DNA from: Anticarsia gemmatalis
Lineage: Eukaryota > Arthropoda > Insecta > Lepidoptera > Erebidae
Assembly (NCBI RefSeq): GCF_050436995.1
Contig: NC_134767.1
Coordinates: 248,001 to 312,000, forward strand
Length of the DNA stretch: 64,000 bases
Direction of reading: 5' to 3'
Shown here: positions 52,801 through 61,800 of the stretch, one piece after another
Layout of the letters: each line of letters begins with the position of its first letter
How positions within the stretch are numbered: the stretch's first letter is position 1
Position numbers and translations under genes: made by a program
The notes under the pieces: generated by a model
Databases searched by the model: none
Seen by the model: the letters and a program-made list of their open reading frames with translations, nothing else
What the model was told of the DNA's origin: nothing

Positions 52801-55800
52801 TTTTTATTTTGTTTGCAGGACTTGTTGGAGCGTATATTCCGATTGTTTGACGTCGACGGCACAGACCACTTAGTACAAGATGACTGGATCGAATACTTAA
52901 AGGAACGGCTCACGTAAGTGTTCAGATTATTTTTTTAATTTTCTTGTTTTCAAGGAAAAAAGAGACCTCTAATACGTGAATTTTATTGCAACGCCATCTA
53001 GTGTCGAGTAGTTATAGCAGTAGTTCTATAATTATTCACTAGAAGGCGTTCGGTTTACTTTCACGAATTTCTTAACTACTAATTAAGCTCGAGTTATCCT
53101 TCAAAAAGTAGACGTTTTTATAAGAGACTATATACCGCTTAAATAATAATTATTGGTTTTCAGAGAAGAAAAGCAGCTAGACTTTGTAGAACAAGTGGAG
53201 AGCGTTGCTTACGTTCTTTGCGGGAATGGAGTGATAACATTGGATACATTTCAACTTATACTGCAAAATAAAGTCGTACGTATACTTCATAGGCTATAGA
53301 TATTAGCTTTACTTACCCACTGCTTAGCACAAGCTTCCCCTCGGTTTCGCCATTCATTAATGTTTTGTAAACTCTTGTCTTGTCACACTAGTTAATTCAC
53401 TTTATATAATTTTACACTATAGTATACAACTCTCACTAATTACACATTTAAACATGGTACTCAAATAAACATAAATCATATTTTTAACTATAAATCCCAC
53501 ATTTAGATATAATTTACAATGTTTACAAGAGAAGTGCTTCGCATCGTTATATTATTATGACAGTTAAATAAAAAAATCTGCGGGTAGATTTTGACATCAC
53601 ATAATACTGACAATTATTTCAACCTACCTTCTAAATATTCTACTTCTCATAGTGTTTATTGAGGAAGACATTTTTTATTAAAAATATTGTTTATTGTAAT
53701 AACAGGTGACAAACAAACTGTTCAGAGTGGTGGACACCGATGGAGACGGCTACGCGACTGCTGATGAAATCATGGAGTTTTTGTCCGTAGTCACTAGTAG
53801 CAGGTATACTTTATATTTTACTATATTCATACATTTTTACCTTGAAAAACCCTGTAAATTGATTGAAGATTCACTTGTTCTTATATGGTTAATAATCAAC
53901 CTAGTGACAAAGTTCTTCAAGCCGTAGGCCTTTGACATGGCTCAACGAATGATATCTTAATTGATAACAACCGGGATTGAGTTCTCACGTGCCCTCCAAA
54001 GTAAAGAGATGCCCAGCTCAAATACCACAATGCGTTCACCCACTTTTTGAACCAAAAGGAGTCTGAGCGATTCATCTGTTATCGAGTTCAAAGGCACTGC
54101 TATGTTATTTAACATTTAAGATAATAAATTAATAATATAAGTACTTAAGCAATCACTGTCCTACTGCTGTACTGGTAAGACTTCTCTCCGAATAAGGCAG
54201 ACGTGAGGCTTTGTGTCCACAACGCTGGCAGTGTTTAGTGGGGACATTGAATGCTAAAGCTAAATTATTTATGGTGATTATAATGTTTGCAGACCTCGAG
54301 TAGGCTTCGACAAGCACAGCGTAGATCGCTTAGAGAAGTTGTTCAGAGAAACTGTCGGAGATGAGAAGGAGATCACGAGAGAACAGTTCCAGAAGATCGT
54401 CGTCTCGAAGAATGTAAGTAATAACAAAACATTATTAGTTATGGGCTTAATTCAATAGAATATCAGGAAAACTTCCATCGCACGTTTAATCAATATCGTC
54501 TTCTGTTTTATTGCAAAAATGATAAGACTATATTGCATTAATTTAGTATTTATTTCCCACGTTTTAATAGGACTGTCATAAAGACTATAAACTAAATAAA
54601 AAATTGTAACTTATGCATTTCAAAACAGATAATAATACACGGAAATAATACACACATATGCATGCTTAGCTTTGTCTAAATTACATTGGCTGTGGTCGCA
54701 GGCTAACTGAAATTCATTTTGAACCTGTTACTACTTGTCAACCTCAAAATAACGCTGTTTGTTTAAAATATATTTATCTTTATCGTATTTCAGCCATTCT
54801 TCACGGAGCGCGTGTTTCAAATCTTCGACGCGGATGACTCAGGTGCCATCTCTCTGCAAGAGTTCATAGAAGCGGTACACAACTTCGCGGGCAAGACCCC
54901 CGAGGACAAGATACGATTCCTGTTCAAGGTTTATGATTTAGATGGTACGTAATTTATATGTTATACTAGCTACTCCCTTGCAGCTAAAATGTCTATAAAT
55001 AATTTCGTTAGTCCTTCCTCGGGATCCCTAATGTTAATAAGACATTATCATTATAAATTACTCGGTTTTGATCCAGAACTACATCTAGAATCGTTTACCG
55101 TAAAGCCAAAAAAGCGAAATAGAAAGGCAGAGCGGACTTTACTTAGACTAAACTTCTTGAGGGAACTTGATTTTGAACAAATAGTTTATGAGACATTGAC
55201 AACCCGTCCAAACTATATTTCATTCAACACAAAACCGTAACAAACAGACAGGAAGTAGTTTCATTTGCTTTAATTACAATGGAATCTTCTTCTTGTCGTA
55301 TGGTTAGTGGTCAACCTAAAGTGTCAAAGTTGTTCAAGCCACCCGAAGGCCTTTGACGTGGCTTAACGACTATTATCTTATTGACAACAACCGGGACCGA
55401 CTTTTTACGTGCCCTCCGAAGCACGGAGGCGCCCTGTTCAAATACCACTATGCGGTCACCCATCTTTGGAATGACCGCGCCAAGGTTTGCTTAACCCACG
55501 GATCGTCTACTGACCGATGAGCGCAACTGGCTACGGGCGCCATGGAATGAATATGATTCTAATATTCAGTTTCTTTTTCTTCCAGGCGACGGTCTGATCC
55601 AGCACCGAGAACTGCAGCACGTGATGCGAGCGTGCATGGAGGAGAACGGCATGCAGTTCAGCGATGAGCAGCTGTTGGAGCTCACCACCGCCATGTTCGA
55701 GGACGCAGACACCGAGCAGAGGGGCGCCATCACTTATGAAGCCTTGAAGAAACAGCTCAGCAGCCATGAGGGACTGCTTGAAAATTTATCTATAAGGTAA

Positions 55801-58800
55801 CGGTTATAGTCACGTATGTATGAAAGCTATATGATTAGGTGAATGTATGTGCACGAAAACAAGCTTGTTTGCAAGATTAGTAGCAAATAATGATTTAGCC
55901 TAAGGCCTCACGCAATTAGCTAGTTTCTTTAAAAAAAATACTGCTAAAATAGTTGAGTATCGGGAGGACATTATAGTTATTGTAGGCATACTCAATAGTT
56001 TTGGTATAAATGATATCTGAAAGTCTACCAAGGCTCAAGAAATTATATTATTCTTTGAAACGTGTTAAGCTTTAAAATGTTTATGAAGATTCATAAATAA
56101 TGTTGTATTATGGTTAACACGTTCAGGACGCTTTAGACTTATCGATACAACAGTTGGGAAAATCACGAAGGCATTTTTCAAATATATTTTTTTTAATCTT
56201 TAGAAAACTTACAGTTAGAGGACAATGTAACAGTATAAAAGTAATAGAAGGCCAATTACAAATTGTCGCTTTTAAGGCCTTAATAAATCCTGTACTTTCC
56301 TTTTCAGCATAGACCGTTGGCTGGTACCTCCGAAGCAAGACCCTGAACCAGTATCCCTCCTCCAAAGGCTGTCCAAACTGAAGCCCTACCAGCTCTCAGG
56401 GCCGTACTTCAGGAACAACTACGTGTTCCTCACGTACCTGGGGCTGTTCTTTCTGGTCAATATCGGCCTGTTCGTCACCAGGTGCTATGAGTATCGGAAG
56501 TCTAATGGCTTTGTTATATTTGCTAGAGCTTGTGGTGAGTTATTACAGCTTAACTACTTAAACTAATTTTGCATTCGTTGAAAATGTACCTACACGCACA
56601 GAAAAAACGTTTTTACCAAAGGTACATTGTTTTTTCTTTCGTTTCTTCTAAGTTCTATAAAACGGTACGAAGAGTACATTAACGTAAGTCATTGTGGCTG
56701 TATTTATGAGTCTCGTTGTTGTGAGGCTAGTCAAGAATATTTTTTGAATATCATGTCATTTTGTCTTTTGATTCTAAACTAAACAGACCTTGTACTATGG
56801 TAACCAAATTATACGCTTATATACTTCTAAATACATAATATATTAGTATATACATACTTGATAAATTGACAAACAGACTCAGAACAAATACGAGTATTTG
56901 CGCTGACGGAATAAAATATGGAAAACAAAATGAACTGTCACGAATAATTAAAAGAGCTAGCCGTGAGTTGCTAGCCGTTTCTTTTCACGAGCTACCAGCT
57001 TTTTCGAAACGCACATAAAATATAATACATGACTTATTTTTAATACTTTGTATGAAGTTTACGAAATAAAAGATATGAATTTGAATTATATTATCAGTCG
57101 TTTCATTTCCAGGTCAGTGTCTAAACTTCAACTGCGCCTGGGTGTTGGTGCTGATGCTGCGCAACTGTCTCACTCAGCTGCGCGTGCGAGGGTTCAGCTC
57201 GTACCTGCCGCTGGACCACCACATCTACCTGCACAAGCTGACCGGAGTCCTCATCTGCATCTACAGCCTCGTACATACTATCATGCATTTGTGTAATTTT
57301 AGTAAGTTGACGTTATATTTAGTTTAAAAAAAGGGAGTTTTTAATTAGTTTGTATTTTTTGTTTGTATATTTTGGTTATTTTATTCGGAAGGTAGTGCTA
57401 CCCATGTGGTCCCAGGTAAATTGCATTTGACCAGTAACAATAATTTTGAGATCTTCTTAGAAATGCGTCGTATAGTATATATTGGTACTGGTCATGTTTG
57501 TTGAGGCTACTACAAAAGTGGTATTTTGAAGAGATTATCATTACGACAGTTATTTAGTATTTAATTACACTTTAGTGTCCATTATTAGACAGCGCTACAT
57601 ATAAAATACTAGTATTCAGCTGCATCCAGTGAGACTGGAAGCAAACTCCAACATAGTTGGAAGAAGGGCTAAACCGATAACAAAATTAATGTCCACTATA
57701 TAAACGTTCCAAGTATCTATACTGCAGACAAATATCTTAAAAAATACATTCTTTAACTTACAGGTTTAATCGTAGTCCACGACCCAGAGCTGAACAAAGC
57801 CAACTACACGCTGTACGAGTGGCTGCTGACGGAGAAGCCAGGGTTGTTCGGGCTCGTGGGGGGGTGCGCTAACCCCACGGGCGTGGCGCTCGCCGTCATA
57901 CTCCTCGTTATGTATGTGTGCAGCCAACCCTTTATTAGGAGGGGAGGGTGCTTTGAGGTAAATGGCTTAAGATATACTATAAGCATTTCCAAAGATGATG
58001 TTTTTAAACTTTCGCGGTTTGCTTAGATAATACTACATTACCAAATAGTCTTAAACACGATGAGAGTTTCCAGGTTGTCATGACACGCGGGTGCCTCCCG
58101 AGTCGTATTTTGCCTAAATTGACTACGATTGAAATTGATCATTTATTTACGTGCACTCCGAAGTACGAAGATGCTCTGCCAAAAAAACACCCAACCGACG
58201 TGTTATCTCTATATAACGTTATTGGGGGCCATTAACCAGTATTCATGTTCTGTAATTACGAAAAAATAAACAAATTAATTCAATAATATTTCCTCCATGG
58301 CGCAGTGGTTAAGCCGCTACCGTTGCGTCGGGAGATCGTGGGTTCGATTACCACACGGAACAATTATTTGTGCGATCCACAAATAAATGTTTCGGGTCTG
58401 GTTGTGCTTTGTGTCCGTTGTTTGTATGTTCTAAAAGTCCCCGCGACACAAGAGCAATTCTAAGTGATGGAGCTGTCTTTTTAAAATAACAATAATAAGC
58501 AGAGAACCTGTGACCTCTTAACAACTCGTCAAATACTGTGACTCTGACTACAGAATCAGTTGAATATTTTCAGATATTCTACTGGACTCATCTACTGTAC
58601 GTACCGTTTTGGTTGCTGCTGTTGTTCCACGGACCTAACTTCTGGAAGTGGTTCGTGGTGCCCGGCATCATCTACATATCTGAGAGGATCATGCGGCTGG
58701 CCTGGATGAGGTAATCATTTTGTATACTCCTTACCAAATGTAATATTAAAAACACTGATCGCTGTAGTCAAAATTTTAATGAATACATACTTACCTCAGA

Positions 58801-61800
58801 ATTTTGGAAATCATGGACAGATAGACATCATATATACGTACTTATTTACTTTAATATAAGAGAAACAATGTCATAAATTGCATTAGATTTCATCAAGTAA
58901 TTCTTGAGAGGATAAAATACTGCATTTAAACAATGTACAAATCAGTACAAGGCCGGACTTTTCCATTTACAAGCAAGAAAGAGATCCACCCTTGGCAGCA
59001 GATAAGGAGTAAAAACATAATTGAACTCCTTTTCTCTTTAATATATAATTTTGTGTATATGTTACTGTAAAAGCCCGAACGGTGGTAAATCCTAAGATTT
59101 TCCGGTATGACCTAAGATTTACCAACTCGCAATGGTAAAAGTCCGAACAATTCTTTTATTTCGAACTTTTACCTATATTCACTTGATGATATCGAGACAT
59201 CGCCGGAGCCCCGCTTCGCGGGGCTCCTCCTTCTGGGTGGTTAAAAAAAAATAACCACGAAGGCTAAGGTGGGAGCTTCGCTTCGCTCGCTCCCACCTTA
59301 GCCTTCTAACCTAACCTACCCATGTCGCTATGCCCAAAACTCCTTCTTTATAACTATGTCACAGTATATAATTATACCGTGAAATAGTTATAAACATAGT
59401 AATGAAGGAGGATTTTTTTATATATCGTAACATAGTTTTTAAACTCTGGCTTGTTCGGACTTTTACCATTGAGAGTTGGTAAATCTTAGGTTTTACCGGA
59501 AAATCTTAGGATTTACCACAGTTCGGGCTTTTACAGTAACATATACACCTACAGTTATGTTTGGTTAAACACCTTTTATAAATAGAAAATATTCTTGTGT
59601 AAACAGTAAAGAAAAACTTTGTAATTATTAAGTAAATACTCGTATGTAGACAGCAATATTGTAACAAGACAAACCTCATCACAGCAACAGAAAACTGTTA
59701 TTCAAAATATTTATACCTTGCAGATCCGAGCGCGGCAAGACCTACATATCCTCAGGCATCTTACTTCCATCCCGCGTCACTCACCTGGTGGTGAAGCGAC
59801 CACCGCTACTGCAGTTCCACGCGGGAGACTACGTGTTCGTGAACGTGCCAGCCATCGCGACTTACGAGTGGCATCCGTTTACCATCAGTAGCGCGCCTGA
59901 GCAGGAAGGTATGTGTATTTGTTTTCGATCAGTTAAAATTGACCCGATTGTTGTAGTAGATTGTAGTAGCGCAGTATACTTGTATTTTATGACAGAAGTA
60001 AACCTTTGCCCACAAACAAACTTCGCCCAACAATTTTTTTATTTAAATTATTAGTAGGATATTACTAATGAAGATTAATGTTCGTTATTCGTTGCAATTA
60101 TGGTTCCAGTTACTTATCTCTACAAAATGTTTGCATTGAAACGTGAAGCAAACCGCATACCAAGGTCAACAATACAAGATATCTCCATTTAAAACCCGTT
60201 CCTATTAAAATTGTGGGAATAAGCCAGAGTTTCAGACACCGTAATATAATCATTTAATCGAAGACCATTGGCTAAAGGCGGCCCAGGACCGGGCGCTACG
60301 GTTTTTTTTTTATGATTAAAAAAGACAACTCCCGCACTAAGAATTGCTCTTGTGTCGCGGGGACTTTTACAAACATACAAACAACGGACACAAAGCACAG
60401 CCAGACCCGAAACAATTATTTGTGGATCGCAGAAATAATTGTCCCGTGTGGGAATCGAACCCACGACCTCCCGACGCAGTGGTTGCAGCGTGGTGACCTA
60501 AACCACTGCGCCACGGAGACAGTCAAGAGGTTTTTCTTGAAGGTTTGTGTCCGGCAATAAAAGTCTTTTTATTGACATGATGATGATAATTTCCAGATTA
60601 CTTATGGCTTCATATCCGCGGAGTGGGCGAGTGGACGAACCGTCTGTACACGTACTTCGAGAGAGAACAGGCGAGACTCCACGCTACAGACAACCTAGCC
60701 ATCGAGAATGGACACCAGTGAGTATTACGGTCATTTGATTCCAACCAAGCAGAGTTTGTACTATAGTAACCAAACTGATATACATACTTACGCTCTATTC
60801 TAAATACATACTTTTATCGATACATTAACTACCATAAATAGTAAGATACTGTACCTGAGAGTCGGGAGGTGAGTTAGTAAGAGAATGACGATTTCAATAT
60901 GTTAAAAAATCAGTAGCGATATTTTCTACCACTATGGACAGCCAGCTATTGGAAAATGATGTATGAACACCTGTAAGCTCGATCCTCTACTACTATCGAT
61001 TACCGACAACTGGCTAGCTTTCGAGTAATTTTACATGAAAATCTGTTTAGCGCCTCTACCGAGCTCCGCAAGAGCTATTTTGCCGAACATTAAATGTCAA
61101 ACTCTCGATACTTGAAAGTATCGACTATTGAAAATCGCGCTACTGACAAAGATTTATTGATTATTATAGTAAAAAAAAAATTTGCTTTTTTTTTTCTTCA
61201 GGATTCAGCTGCAGCTTAGCAATACTTACAGACAAACATGTGTGATGTCAAGACGCATTTATAACATAAATTCCGGTATGTTTCAGGAAGGTAGCCCGTT
61301 CCGTCTCAGGTCTTAGTAAGAAGAGTCGCAAGAATTCTTCTAGCAGCAACAAGAAGAGATCGGTAGACTTCTCTCCTCTATGCTACAACAACGAGGCTTA
61401 TATCGCTGATGAAATTACCAATGGAGACACAAAACCAAGTGAACGTTAGTAGATTTTTTTTTTCATTTTGTTAGTAGCCTTAGCCGAGTGGTATAAGTTT
61501 ACACCTCCCACTTAAGTGGTCGCAGGTTCGAACCCGAAGCAACACACCAATGACTTTTCGAAGTTATGTGTGTATTAGAAATAATTATCACTTGCTCCAA
61601 CGGTGAAGAAAAACATCGTGAGGAAACCTTGCATGCCTAAAATTTGTTTAATGCATTTATTGAGGGCATGCAAAGTCCCCAACCGCACTTGGCCAGCGTG
61701 GTGGACTCCAAGGCCTAGCCCCTCCCTCATTACGGGAGGAGACCCTTGCCCAGCAATGGGACATTAATGGGTTAAACTTATTCATTTATTTAGTAGCTTA

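Larger units (their letters stand above)
32889..52818 (+). other. NOX5 intron 1, second part
   Basis: From the Harbinger nest to exon 2. Besides the repeats listed it contains long unannotated AT-rich stretches (36.1-37.2, 39.4-40.0, 42.7-47.2 and 50.7-52.8 kb) without recognisable genes. An imperfect dyad of GATTGGTCA and TGACCAATC lies near 44480-44530, and CCAAT words cluster near 43270-43340. Confidence 0.5.

Noticed and set aside
53273..53275. Alternative donor GTCGTA for NOX5 exon 3
   Set aside because: In frame but further from consensus than GTACGT three bases later; the choice changes one Val only.
54989..55240. 83-codon ORF in NOX5 intron 6
   Set aside because: Lies between exons 6 and 7, which join cleanly in frame (LDG-DG) without it. 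It has no start context and resembles an intronic repeat.
55531..55767. Minus-strand ORF over NOX5 exon 7
   Set aside because: Shadow of the GC-rich EF-hand exon; no protein resemblance. Minus-strand and alternative-frame ORFs at 57048, 57142, 57804 and 59788 are also shadows or run-ons of NOX5 exons.
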